A stretch of 64,000 bases of DNA. Origin: JANQIV01 sp050117315. GTDB taxonomy: Bacteria > Bacteroidota > Ignavibacteria > Ignavibacteriales > Melioribacteraceae. The first letter of the stretch is position 1. Each line of letters starts with the position of its first letter. Below are positions 1 through 8,313 of this stretch, piece by piece. The position numbers and the translations under genes were made by a program. Location of the stretch: contig JASFMY010000001.1 of NCBI GenBank assembly GCA_050117315.1, positions 1 through 64,000 of the forward strand, written 5' to 3'. A model generated the notes under the pieces. The model was not told the DNA's origin, made no database searches, and was given only the letters and a program-made list of their open reading frames with translations.

Positions 1-180
1 ATTTGTTTCAATCCTCTCCGGTGCGCCTACCTTGGAAGATTTGTTTCAATCCTCCCCGGTGCGCCTACCTTGGAAGATTTGTTCCATCCTTCTCCGGTGC
101 GCCTCCCTTGGAAGATTTGTTTCATCCTTCTCCGGTGCGCCTACCTTGGAAGATTTGTTCCATCCTTCTCCGGTGTATTT
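1..180. repeat. 38-bp tandem repeat, about 4.5 copies
   Basis: The block GTGCGCC recurs at 21, 59, 97 and 135, with a degenerate copy at 173, so the period is exactly 38 bp with no spacer. Units differ at a few positions, for example TTTCAAT versus TTCCATCC. The array runs off the left edge, so its full copy number is unknown. It can be translated in several frames, but these give only repetitive peptides without a plausible gene, so it is treated as non-coding. Confidence 0.9.
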
Positions 181-671
181 TTGTCCGGGACGTATGTTTA
201 TGTGTGAAAAAAGATTTCCCGCCAAAAAGATACGCCAAAGGCGCACAGACGGCGGACAGACTCACCCAAAAAACGCTCGACAATTTTTTGCAGAAACTTT
301 AATTTATATAAAAGTTTTTTTTCGTTTGCGGGAAATATAATTTTATCGTTTGTACCTGAAATTTCCTTTTTAGTAATGTTTAGATTAGCAAAAAGGTTTA
401 TGCCTTATATCTACATAATTTCACTTGTAAGTTAATTAAATTTTAACCAGTGTACAATAAAATAAAGGAAACATTCTTAAAATGCTTCCTTGGCATAATT
501 TCAAATCTTAATACTAATTAACCCGTTGTGTGAAATAGAAAAATTATTTTTATAGAATCCTTCCATTATCTACTATTTGGAATTGTATAGAAATGACAAG
601 GGGGGTTGTCATAATTGAATTACCTCTTTGAAGTCCGCTAGGACTTCCATTATGATAGAAAACTGCCGGTA
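181..671. other. AT-rich intergenic region
   Basis: No credible gene is seen. TTTTGCAGAAACT at 286-298 matches one arm of the inverted repeat at 28,419-28,576, so it may be the end of a small repeat family. Positions 607-657 form a nested imperfect palindrome: GAAGTCC/GGACTTC around a 4-base loop, inside TCATAAT/ATTATGA outer arms. It lies just beyond the stop of the minus-strand gene relic at 672 and could act as its terminator. Nothing else is recognised. Confidence 0.6.
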
Positions 672-1016
672 TTAAATAATGAAACACCTACGGTGTTTTT
701 CCTTTTTTGGGGGAATATCCTTCTTAACACCAGGAAGATATACAGACTGAAGCAAATCTTCAAATTGGTCAGTTTCATTTAATAATTCGAAAGGAATTTC
801 TAAATATATGTTTATATCATCTAAGTATATCGACTCACCATTTATTTTATTATCATTCCACTTTATTACATATGAATTAGTATAGTCATAAGTTGGGGCA
901 ATTCTTCCATAAGGAAAGCCAGCAACATATTTATAGGTCTCAATATCAGGAGGACAGTCTTGTGCAGAAAATTTACTTGAAATTATAATTATGAACAGAA
1001 TCAAAAACCTTTTCAT
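672..1016 (-). pseudogene. Truncated paralogue of the adjacent secreted metalloprotease (N-terminal part only)
   Basis: The 114-residue product has a clear signal peptide (first ~19 residues) followed by a segment that aligns with residues 20-95 of the 980-residue protease encoded at 1330-4272. Shared landmarks are QDC after the signal, a Y-x-[IV]-[KR]-W-N core, a G-x-x-IYL stretch and PFELL/PFELI. Similarity stops near residue 95. The protease domain, beta-helix and sorting domain are all absent, and the tail is a lysine-rich end unlike the parent. It follows the relic at 1029-1243 with a good ribosome-binding site (AGGGAGAT), so the A-B gene order of the intact pair is kept. It may be translated as a small secreted protein, but it reads best as the remnant of a tandem duplication. 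Confidence 0.75.
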
Positions 1017-1028
1017 TGTAATATCTCC

Positions 1029-1243
1029 CTAATTTTCAATTAAAAATTTTTTAGCTTTCTCAAAGTCCTCATCACTTATAGTGTTACTGAGTTTGCTTAA
1101 TTTCTGTTCTTTCTCGTTAGGTGTTATTTTTTTACCAAGGTAAAAAGTGAGTCAACGCTTTTTTCTTGAATATTTTGAGAATGTACAATAGTTACAAATA
1201 AAAAAACAAGAAGCAAAAAAATAATATGTTTCGTTGCTTTCAT
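1029..1243 (-). pseudogene. Frameshifted, truncated paralogue of the 273-residue secreted protein
   Basis: Starting at ATG 1243, the first 39 codons reproduce the signal peptide and the QNIQEK...SVDSLFTLVKK start of the intact gene at 4281-5102. The frame then ends at TAA because a T run (1127-1133) holds seven bases where the intact gene has eight (4979-4986). Restoring one base opens the frame for about 32 more codons that still resemble the parent (ITP..., a D-E-[DE] plus AK helix), ending at TAG 1029-1031. That is 12 bases before the next start. A real pseudogene, a slippery homopolymer or a consensus error are all possible. Confidence 0.8.
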
Positions 1244-1272
1244 TAACTTCACTTTTTAACTTTTCCAAAAAT

Positions 1273-1308
1273 AAATCCAAACTCGATGTAAAAACCGAGT
1301 TTGGATTT
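1273..1308 (-). terminator. Rho-independent terminator after the metalloprotease gene
   Basis: AAATCCAAACTCG (1273-1285) pairs perfectly with CGAGTTTGGATTT (1296-1308) around a 10-base loop. In the minus-strand reading direction the stem is followed by a T-rich run. It lies 21 bases past the stop of the protease gene and separates it from the degraded second copy of the pair. Confidence 0.8.
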
Positions 1309-1329
1309 CATAATATCTGATCAACATTA

Positions 1330-4272
1330 TTACTTCAACAATAACATCTTTCTTGATTGAACAAAATTTTTCCCGTTCCCGTCAAGTGCTATTGCTTCCA
1401 TTCTGTAAATATAAATACCGCTTGCAAGAGTCGTATTATTTTCATTTCTACCGTTCCACTCAACCTGAGTATATCCTGCCGGTTGAGCATGACAGCTAAA
1501 TGATTTTACCAACTTTCCAAGTATGTCGTATATACAAATCTTAACGTTGGATTCAACCGGTAACGAATAGCTAATTGTTGTAGAAGGGTTGAAGGGATTC
1601 GGATAATTACCTAATAAACCGTATTCTTCAGGTATTTCAGCTTCTTCTGTGTAATATTTTTTTAGGCTGGAAAAATCCGGCATAGTTTTCCCATGAACTA
1701 AGGCATAGGCTTCAATGGCGTTTTCAACATCGGAGATATCCGAACTAATTAATGATTTTGAAGATGTTCTAAATGTCAATGTATTGCTAAACATCTCAAC
1801 CGCTTCATCAAAATTATTTTCGTTATATAAAGCAATGTATATATTATTCATTTTTGCTCTCTCAACCAGCGACATATCCGAACTTTCATATATTATGCTG
1901 TTGTTTACTTGTTTAGCGACTTGTATATCTTCCTCCTTTAGATACAAATAGGAGAGAAACAATTTATTGTCCTCTATTGCTCCATCTGGTAAGGTAGTAA
2001 AATATTTTATAAGATCGCTTGCAGTTTCTTTACTATAACAATGATAAAGTTCTGCATAAGCTTGCTGATTTTCAGGATACTTTTCCAAATATGACATAAA
2101 AAACTCTTTTGCTTCTTTATACTTTTTATTCGTCCTAAGAATAATTCCATTGAATATATCATCCGGATCCTCGGAAGGCTGAATATTAGGTTGCTCTAGT
2201 TCTACTGCCGCTATTTCCCCAGTTGCGCTTGCTTTTGCCAATGATGTCCAAGGATCATCAGCTAGAAAAGGAGAATAGTAGAAGAATGCCTCCGATCCCA
2301 CAGAAAACAGGGATGTATTTGGCGGATAGCTACCCCACCAGTTATTATAAGCATATAACCCGCTCGCATATCCTGAGTAGGCTATACCTACCTTTGCATT
2401 GGCAGTATTGTCATATATACTATTGTTATCATAGCCATCAGTATTCTGATATCCAAATACCGGATAGCTCTGTCTGTACACATTTAACCCTATTGTACAA
2501 TCTGTTATTTTGTTATTCGGGGCAGAATAAAATGATAGAGGCGAAGAACCCCAAATTGCTCCGATACCCCAAAAACAATAAGAGATTTTATTGCCCCCAA
2601 CACAACCGCCTGATCCTCCGCCATATTGTATGCCGGAACCTCTGTTTTGTCCTGACCCGGTTTTTGTGATTACATTACGATAGCAGTTTACTGTAGAATT
2701 ATCCAGCTGTATTGAATGTCCTATACTGCTGCTTGTTAAACTGTTATCCGAAATTGTTCCGCTTGACCCGGATACATACATCGATATATAATTATCGACA
2801 AAATTACAATTAGATATTTCAAAACTCGGAACATTTATAACTCGAACTTCATACCCGTACTTTATCTTTGCATAACTTATAACCGAACCTGAGGCACCGC
2901 TTCCATTCAATTCAATACTTCCCCAACTGCTTGGAGCTGTACTGCTTGCTGAGGCAAATGTTATCATATCGCCGGATTCTCCTAAAGCATTCAGGTCGCC
3001 GTTCACTATTAATGAAGTCCCGCTGGAAAAAAACACATATGTATTAGGCGAAATGGTAAGCGTTGCTCCGTTACTTACCGTAACATCTCCAACAACTTTA
3101 TAATATCCGTTCCATGTAGTATTGCTTGAGATAGTTCCTGAAACATTTTGAAATGGTGTACTAAAAGAAATAACCTTTGAATCCGGTGAAGCACTTGAGC
3201 CTGCTACACTTACCGTCAAAATAATTTCAGCAGCAATATCACCATCAGTATTTAAAGTCCAATTATAGCCCGTAGGCAAAGATGGAGTATTTAGTGTCCA
3301 CGAACATGAGTACCAGTATGAACTGCCTGAAAAAGTTTCATTTACATACTCATAAGTTCCGTCGTCATGATATAGGTTTATTATCCAATTCCATGACAAA
3401 ACATGCGCCGTAGGTTCCTCAGAGCTTTGATAGAACTCTGCGCTTAGTGAGTATTGTTGATTCTCATCTATTTGGGCTGGATATGATGTAATAGCTATTT
3501 CATTCGAAAAACCGGTCACATCGTCATACAAGGCTTGATAATGATAGGAAGCATTATAAATATCACATGTCGTTAGTGTAGGAATAACTGAGGATGGATC
3601 ACATTGTCTATCCATTACTCTAGGTGAACCAAGGATATAATTTGAATGCCCTAGGCTCAGGACGTGTCCCATCTCATGCAATATTACAGTACCTAACATC
3701 ATTTTACCAGCTACTGGTGTAGTTGATGTCGTCCATTCATAATTATAAGTATTAATATATGAGAACCCTTCATAATAATAACTATCACAATCATATGGAT
3801 CCAATATTTCAGAAAATTCATACTGACCAGTTGTCAAATTCCATTTGATTGGGATTTGAGTCCAAGCTTCACCGACTGTACCGCTACTGGGATCTGTAAA
3901 AAAATCCTCGTCATCATAAAAACCAAAAAGAATGTAGTCTTCATTGTCATCAATTTCCATTTGTATAGAATACTGATTGTTCCAAGATGTAATCATTTGA
4001 GAAAAAAGATTATTTATTTCATTCTCATAACCAATGAGTTCAAAAGGCAGATAATTTTCTGTATCAAAGCTGCCCAAATAAATTGGTGTACCATTTAACT
4101 TTGTTTCATTCCATCTGACAAGATAAGGACTATCAAAATTCTGATTCGCTTGGACCGCCATACCTTCTCTCGAATAAGAATATATAACAGATGTAATATC
4201 ATCCAGACAATCTTGCCCTTTTATATACTGAAAAAACAATAGAAAGTATGCAAATATTATTACCTTTTTCAT
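1330..4272 (-). CDS. T9SS-secreted metzincin metalloprotease with beta-helix and sorting domain
   Basis: The 980-residue protein has a signal peptide of about 20 residues. A zinc-protease module carries HExxHxxxxxH (His199, Glu200, His203, His209) and a downstream Met-turn candidate (RVM, Met220), which define the metzincin/matrixin-like fold. After it come beta-rich modules (~240-380), a right-handed parallel beta-helix-like region (~385-690, repeated N-x-I/S-x-N turns), a helical TPR-like segment (~715-850) and a C-terminal T9SS sorting domain with NYPNPFNPSTTI and a final KMLLLK. It should be exported across the outer membrane and attached or released there. The substrate is unknown. It is cotranscribed with the 273-residue gene 8 bases upstream; GGGGGAC is the ribosome-binding site. 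A strong terminator follows. The beta-helix and TPR assignments are by sequence character only. Confidence 0.85.
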   Translation of the reverse strand: MKKVIIFAYFLLFFQYIKGQDCLDDITSVIYSYSREGMAVQANQNFDSPYLVRWNETKLNGTPIYLGSFDTENYLPFELIGYENEINNLFSQMITSWNNQYSIQMEIDDNEDYILFGFYDDEDFFTDPSSGTVGEAWTQIPIKWNLTTGQYEFSEILDPYDCDSYYYEGFSYINTYNYEWTTSTTPVAGKMMLGTVILHEMGHVLSLGHSNYILGSPRVMDRQCDPSSVIPTLTTCDIYNASYHYQALYDDVTGFSNEIAITSYPAQIDENQQYSLSAEFYQSSEEPTAHVLSWNWIINLYHDDGTYEYVNETFSGSSYWYSCSWTLNTPSLPTGYNWTLNTDGDIAAEIILTVSVAGSSASPDSKVISFSTPFQNVSGTISSNTTWNGYYKVVGDVTVSNGATLTISPNTYVFFSSGTSLIVNGDLNALGESGDMITFASASSTAPSSWGSIELNGSGASGSVISYAKIKYGYEVRVINVPSFEISNCNFVDNYISMYVSGSSGTISDNSLTSSSIGHSIQLDNSTVNCYRNVITKTGSGQNRGSGIQYGGGSGGCVGGNKISYCFWGIGAIWGSSPLSFYSAPNNKITDCTIGLNVYRQSYPVFGYQNTDGYDNNSIYDNTANAKVGIAYSGYASGLYAYNNWWGSYPPNTSLFSVGSEAFFYYSPFLADDPWTSLAKASATGEIAAVELEQPNIQPSEDPDDIFNGIILRTNKKYKEAKEFFMSYLEKYPENQQAYAELYHCYSKETASDLIKYFTTLPDGAIEDNKLFLSYLYLKEEDIQVAKQVNNSIIYESSDMSLVERAKMNNIYIALYNENNFDEAVEMFSNTLTFRTSSKSLISSDISDVENAIEAYALVHGKTMPDFSSLKKYYTEEAEIPEEYGLLGNYPNPFNPSTTISYSLPVESNVKICIYDILGKLVKSFSCHAQPAGYTQVEWNGRNENNTTLASGIYIYRMEAIALDGNGKNFVQSRKMLLLK

Positions 4273-4280
4273 AAGTCCCC

Positions 4281-5102
4281 CTATTTCTCACTTAAATATT
4301 TTTTTTTAAAATCATCCCTAAAATCGTTCCACGGCATGTCTATATGTTTTTCAGGGGTCAATGGAGTGGTAATCATATCATTGTTGTCTACTTTGTAAAG
4401 AGTATGAAGCCCATTCAATTTAAGCATCAACTCCTTATAATTTGCAAATTCCGGTCTAGACCAATGTTTTAACGGAAACGCATATATGTTGTTAATCTCA
4501 AATACCGGTAAAGACGTTTCAGAAAACCAATGAGGCAAATAACTGATTGTTATTTTATCACTCTCGGAATAAACCTCGGCTCCCTTAACAACGTCTAGGA
4601 TTTCAACTTTTAAATCAATTTTAGGAACTTTAATGTTCCTTCTCGGCCTATTCATATTATATGTTGAAGTAGTGATTTCCAAAACCTTTACTTTCATAAA
4701 ATACGGTGTCTCCAGAAATCTCACATACTCTTCTCCATACTTTTCTTCTAAACATTCTTTTAATTTTTGAAGACGGATATTGGGCTTCATAACTTGGGAA
4801 GCATTTTGTCTTTGGGATACATCTTCCTTCCAATTCTGTACCCAATTATGTAACTTTTCCTCTAATTCGATTGGTGCATGTGCATAGGAGTAATAAAGAA
4901 GTTCTTTGGCTTGCTCCAACTCTTCATCAGTTAAAGATAGCTTATCCGAATATGCATCCGTTAACTGCGAAGGTGTTATTTTTTTTACCAAGGTAAAAAG
5001 TGAGTCAACGCTTTTTTCTTTTTCTTGAATATTTTGAGAATGTAAATCTGTTACAAACAAAAATAACAACAAGAAAAAAACAATCTGTTTTGTTGTTTTC
5101 AT
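4281..5102 (-). CDS. Secreted protein of unknown function, partner of the metalloprotease
   Basis: The 273-residue product begins with a strong signal peptide cleaved near LHSQ (residue ~23). A charged helical half (~25-130) is followed by a beta-rich half (~135-235). The latter has a pattern of the type VKVLEI...VEILDVVKGAEVY...ITISYLP...YAFPL, which loosely recalls the netrin/TIMP-like beta-barrel in which a V-x-K-G strand precedes exposed loops. No family is recognised with confidence. The gene is 8 bases from the metzincin protease and the two were duplicated together, which argues for a shared role. Inhibitor, chaperone or substrate are all open. No promoter can be assigned in the AT-rich stretch upstream. 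Confidence 0.7.
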   Translation of the reverse strand: MKTTKQIVFFLLLFLFVTDLHSQNIQEKEKSVDSLFTLVKKITPSQLTDAYSDKLSLTDEELEQAKELLYYSYAHAPIELEEKLHNWVQNWKEDVSQRQNASQVMKPNIRLQKLKECLEEKYGEEYVRFLETPYFMKVKVLEITTSTYNMNRPRRNIKVPKIDLKVEILDVVKGAEVYSESDKITISYLPHWFSETSLPVFEINNIYAFPLKHWSRPEFANYKELMLKLNGLHTLYKVDNNDMITTPLTPEKHIDMPWNDFRDDFKKKYLSEK

Positions 5103-5296
5103 ACTATTCTCCTTATATAGTTTTAGTTATAGTGTAGCATTGAAATATCTTTATACCTCAATTACTAATGAATTACAGCAATTTCTTTATATGCAAAATC
5201 TAATTTTACAAATATGTAAATATTTACATAGAAATTCTCTATATTATAAATTAATAATATAGAGAATTAATTTGGAAACAATTGCAATTTTTAGTT

Positions 5297-6139
5297 ATGG
5301 CATTCGCACAGCTGACATATCGTGAAAGTTTGCGAGATATAGAAACATGTCTTCGGGCAATGCAAAACAAACTCTATCACATTGGTATAAGAAGTAATAT
5401 CTCGCTGTCTACGTTAGCTCAGATAAACGAATGACGAGAGTGGAGAATATGCATGCATACCTACTTATCAAACAAGCCAAAGAACTTTATCGTGATGAAA
5501 ATCTTTTCGAAGAACTAGATGAAACCGTTTATGCCCTTGATTCAACAACTATCGACTTGCCTGTCCGGCAGGCAGGTTTATGCCTTTCACTTTTTCCTTG
5601 GGCAAAGTTTCGCTCGAAAAAAAGCGCTATCAAAATGCATACGTTACTAAATCTAGAAAACAACATTCCAGCCTTTATTAGCATTACTGACGCTCTGTCC
5701 ACGATGTCAATATTCTTGACGAACTAATAACAGAAACCGGTGCTTTCTACATCATCGATAGAGGTTATATCGACTTCGAAAGACTTTACAGATTGACTAC
5801 CGGTAATGCTTACTTTGTAACAAGAGCAAAATCAAACCTTCAGTTTCAAAGACTATATTCTCATCACGTAGATAAATCCCAAGGATTAATCTGTGATCAA
5901 TCTGTTTTTCTTAAAACTTTTTATCCATTAAAATCTTATCCGGTATCAAGAAAAAATTAAAAATCAAGTGCTCTCTCTACACTTTTTTACAAGTAGTAAG
6001 TATTACAATATTTGAGAAAACACCCATTTTTTCAATCTTTTCTGATAACAATTACACAAATTTTTCTACCCCAGATGATAAACAATTGTCTTTATTCAAC
6101 TTATATCCGGACAGTAGTGAAAAAGAATATACTTTAACG
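5297..6139 (+). pseudogene. Decayed IS4-family transposase (DUF4372 type)
   Basis: Translation from ATG 5297 gives MAFAQLTYRESLRDIE and the catalytic-core landmarks YALDSTTIDL, CLSLFPWA.FR, KMHTLL and, after a frameshift, VHDVN.LDEL, DRGY.DFERLY and RAKSNLQF, all typical of this IS4 subgroup. The gene has an in-frame TGA (near 5431), a frameshift near 5700 and a stop near 5957. An apparent internal deletion joins residue ~240 directly to the family's C-terminal signature (LYTFLQVVS.T.FEKTPI, ending LFNL) at about 5960-6139. The N-terminal ~40 residues and the insertion-sequence ends were not found. Not functional. Confidence 0.88.
5560..5576. repeat. Short GC-rich palindromic repeat inserted in the transposase relic
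   Basis: CCTGTCCGGCAGGCAGG interrupts the otherwise conserved DL-CLSLF junction of the transposase, adding about seven codons (PVRQAGL) in frame. The core is a near-palindrome (CCTGCC/GGCAGG type), a short dispersed repeat form seen in many Bacteroidota genomes. The reading frame is kept across it. Confidence 0.6.
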
Positions 6140-6174
6140 TAAGTAGTGCTAACAAAAATGAAGTAACATACTGT

Positions 6175-6208
6175 AGAGATTCCATCGCGGATGCGGGATA
6201 GAATCTCT
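6175..6208. repeat. Inverted repeat hairpin
   Basis: AGAGATTC at 6175-6182 pairs with GAATCTCT at 6201-6208, with an inner ATC/GAT continuation and a GC-rich loop. It is located 36 bases after the transposase relic. It could be a remnant of the mobile element end or a small REP-like palindrome. Confidence 0.6.
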
Positions 6209-6336
6209 TATAATTATTTTAACACAGTAGCCTTTACAACCCTAGTGTCCTGTCAATTCTGTATTGTCCGATAATCCCCGTATTAATACATTACGGGGCA
6301 GGCTTTATGCCGGAATCTACAAATAACTTATACTAT

Positions 6337-6409
6337 GTCATTCCTGCACGTATTAAGCGGGAATCTAATTTATAAAAATGGATCCCCGATAAAAGCATTC
6401 GGGAATGAC
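6337..6409. repeat. REP-like intergenic inverted repeat
   Basis: GTCATTCC (6337-6344) and GGAATGAC (6402-6409) bound a segment with further paired parts (GCGGGAATC versus GGATCCCCG). This is the 'GTCATTCC...GGAATGAC' class of dispersed intergenic palindromes. It sits 8 bases beyond the stop of the deacetylase gene and may stabilise or end its transcript. Confidence 0.65.
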
Positions 6410-6417
6410 ACGACACT

Positions 6418-7356
6418 TCATTGTTGACATAACACTAGCTTATTCATATTTTCTTCTTCGTATTTACTGTCTTCAGCCGGGTATCTCAAAATGTCGTCAT
6501 ACTTCTCGGATTCCTTTGCGATACTCCAGACTATACTTTCACCGGCTGGAATTATTGCATGCTGATGATTATAAATCTCATCGGTTAGCGTTTCTTTTGC
6601 GTTTATAAAATTCCAGCCTTCCTTCTTAAATTCAGCAATCAAATCTCCGAGGAACAATGCCGACGTTAAATTGTGATGGAGCAGCAGACTGTGTTTAATT
6701 CTCCTCCCGGTTAATTCATAAGCAAGATCATCATAAAACTTTGCTCTCTCCATTAAATGTGCAATGTAGCACTTTTTATATCCTTCGATACTTTCACCGG
6801 GATTTGCTTTCATAAATTTTATCAGTTTGGTATTAACAAACCAATCCGAAGCGTCAATTGTTACATAACCGTTTTTATAATTAATATTTTTGAGGAAATT
6901 AATTAAAGAGTCTCTCTTCGCTACTGTTTCTCCCCTTTTAAGGTAAGGCGCCCTGAAAAATTTAACATAATGTTCATACGAGTTTATTAAAGAGTCACAA
7001 CGGAGAATGCTCTTTTCATATTTCTCGAAAGTCATCTTGGAACTGTTATAATTGAGATGGCCGTAAGTATGGTTGGCAATTAAATGACCTGCACTATCCC
7101 ATGTTTCTAAAATAGCTTTTCCTTCAGGGCTGTCTAAATTTTTGCCGGCAACATAAAGTATGGATTTTAAGTTATGATTTTCCAAATGCTGAAGAATCAT
7201 TTTATTCCAAACTTCATTTTTATAGTTTACAAAATCTTTTGTACTGCCGTCATCAAAGGTTATACAAAGTGTTGTTTTTTCATCTTGTTTTTCTTGAGAT
7301 CCAACGAAACTAAATAACACTATGATTAATAAAAAAAACGAAATTACTTTGTTCAT
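6418..7356 (-). CDS. Secreted polysaccharide deacetylase (NodB / CE4 type)
   Basis: The 312-residue protein has an N-terminal signal peptide (residues 1-20) and the CE4 metal site: TFDDG with Asp35-Asp36 and HTYGH (His96, His100). RAPY (Arg135) forms the third motif. Family members remove N- or O-acetyl groups from cell-wall or extracellular polysaccharides using a divalent metal in the periplasm or outside the cell. Length is usual for a single-domain CE4 enzyme with extra C-terminal helices. The neighbours (transposase relic, toxin-antitoxin genes) do not suggest a pathway, so the substrate is undetermined. The stop is immediately followed by a REP-like palindrome. Confidence 0.85.
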   Translation of the reverse strand: MNKVISFFLLIIVLFSFVGSQEKQDEKTTLCITFDDGSTKDFVNYKNEVWNKMILQHLENHNLKSILYVAGKNLDSPEGKAILETWDSAGHLIANHTYGHLNYNSSKMTFEKYEKSILRCDSLINSYEHYVKFFRAPYLKRGETVAKRDSLINFLKNINYKNGYVTIDASDWFVNTKLIKFMKANPGESIEGYKKCYIAHLMERAKFYDDLAYELTGRRIKHSLLLHHNLTSALFLGDLIAEFKKEGWNFINAKETLTDEIYNHQHAIIPAGESIVWSIAKESEKYDDILRYPAEDSKYEEENMNKLVLCQQ

Positions 7357-7450
7357 TATTTCGACTCCATACCTTCCTTCTATAAATATATTTTTCCAGG
7401 TAGCAGATTTTAATCATGCCTCCTATTGCGCAATGCTAGGGGAGTAAGTT

Positions 7451-7711
7451 TTAAGGATTATAAATATTCTCAATAGTGCTCCAAAATAAGTGCTTACATT
7501 TATCGCAGCAATATTCGTAATCATGAAAAGGGATTGGCGAAGCAATTAAAGCTCTTCGTGATCTTTCAATCTTTTTTCTTTGACCTGTTTTTTTGCAGCC
7601 CTTATTTCCACATTTAGGACAGGTTAAAGCTTTCTTTTTAGCAAATAAAATTTTCTGTTTATCCGAACTAAAATCCATTCTCCAAAAACTTCTCAAAGTT
7701 GTTTCCTGCAT
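7451..7711 (-). CDS. Small zinc-ribbon protein, hypothetical
   Basis: This 86-residue reading frame contains two CxxC knuckles, CPKCGNKGC in the middle and CCDKCK near the end, separated by a basic stretch (KKTGQRKKIERSRR). That is the layout of a treble-clef or zinc-ribbon nucleic-acid-binding unit. Its first ~25 codons overlap, in another frame, the tail of a decayed HicB-like gene (7693-7839), so the true start may be internal, for example the Met at residue 12. No partner gene is evident. It may be a genuine small regulator or part of a broken gene. Confidence 0.45.
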   Translation of the reverse strand: MQETTLRSFWRMDFSSDKQKILFAKKKALTCPKCGNKGCKKTGQRKKIERSRRALIASPIPFHDYEYCCDKCKHLFWSTIENIYNP

Positions 7712-7839
7712 TCTTCCAAATTTCCCGCATTTGATATCACTCCGTCAAAACCGGAAATAGCTCTGTAGTAAGAATTGTCATCATTTAAAATCTCATAAAC
7801 TGCTTTTTTCATTACGGAGTTTATGTAATTGAGTAACAT
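7693..7839 (-). pseudogene. HicB-family antitoxin relic
   Basis: The 48-codon frame encodes a peptide with the HicB N-terminal pattern: YEILNDDNSYYRAISGFDGV followed by A-x-[ST]-LEEC-like residues (NLEECRKQL). It stops at TGA. Beyond the stop the same frame continues with EVFGEWIL, matching the usual LEEVLEEWIL continuation of this family, so a nonsense change has cut the gene. No HicA toxin gene is visible nearby. The natural start is probably the second Met (MKKAVYEI...). Confidence 0.65.
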
Positions 7840-7902
7840 GATTTATCCAACAGTTTTCAAAAAATTATATCATAATATTATTAAAAACAACATTCCGTTA
7901 AA

Positions 7903-8313
7903 CTAATCGACTTTCCAATTACCAATTCTTAAATCTGGAATACGCTTAAAATGTTTCACATTGTTTGTAATAAGTATCATATCATTTTCAATGGCTATTC
8001 CTGCAATTAGCAAATCAATATCATCGATAATTTCGCCCTTTCTTTTCAACCTTGAGTAAAGCTCTGCAGATATTTTACATGATTTCTCCGTCAATGGAAC
8101 TACCATATTTTGATTTACAAAATCATCAAAAATAGTTAACAATTTAGTTGCATCTTTGGCAAGCAAACCATTTACAATTTCATAATAAGTTATGATGCTT
8201 ATTTCTATTATGTGGAATTTATTAAGGTAGTTTTTTACGTGTTTAATTACGGCGGAATCACCTTTTAAAAAATAGGATAAAATATCAGTATCAAGTAATG
8301 CCCTGTTATTCAA
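7903..8313 (-). CDS. vapC: PIN-domain ribonuclease toxin (VapC family)
   Basis: The 136-residue protein carries the acidic PIN quartet: Asp8 in LLDTD, Glu45 in TYYEI, Asp100 in IDDIDLLIAG, and Asn117/118 in LITNN at the usual position of the fourth metal ligand region. Size and motif order are standard for VapC toxins, Mg2+-dependent endoribonucleases that cut tRNA or rRNA when freed from their antitoxin. The start overlaps the end of the upstream small gene by 8 bases, the typical antitoxin-toxin arrangement, and both would be translated from one transcript repressed by the complex. Confidence 0.9.
   Translation of the reverse strand: MNNRALLDTDILSYFLKGDSAVIKHVKNYLNKFHIIEISIITYYEIVNGLLAKDATKLLTIFDDFVNQNMVVPLTEKSCKISAELYSRLKRKGEIIDDIDLLIAGIAIENDMILITNNVKHFKRIPDLRIGNWKVD

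Noticed and set aside
1..180. CRISPR array
   Set aside because: Units are contiguous 38-bp tandem repeats with no unique spacers, and no cas genes are present.
5431..5727. Independent 98-residue gene
   Set aside because: It is an internal in-frame segment of the decayed IS4 transposase, bounded by a TGA and a frameshift.
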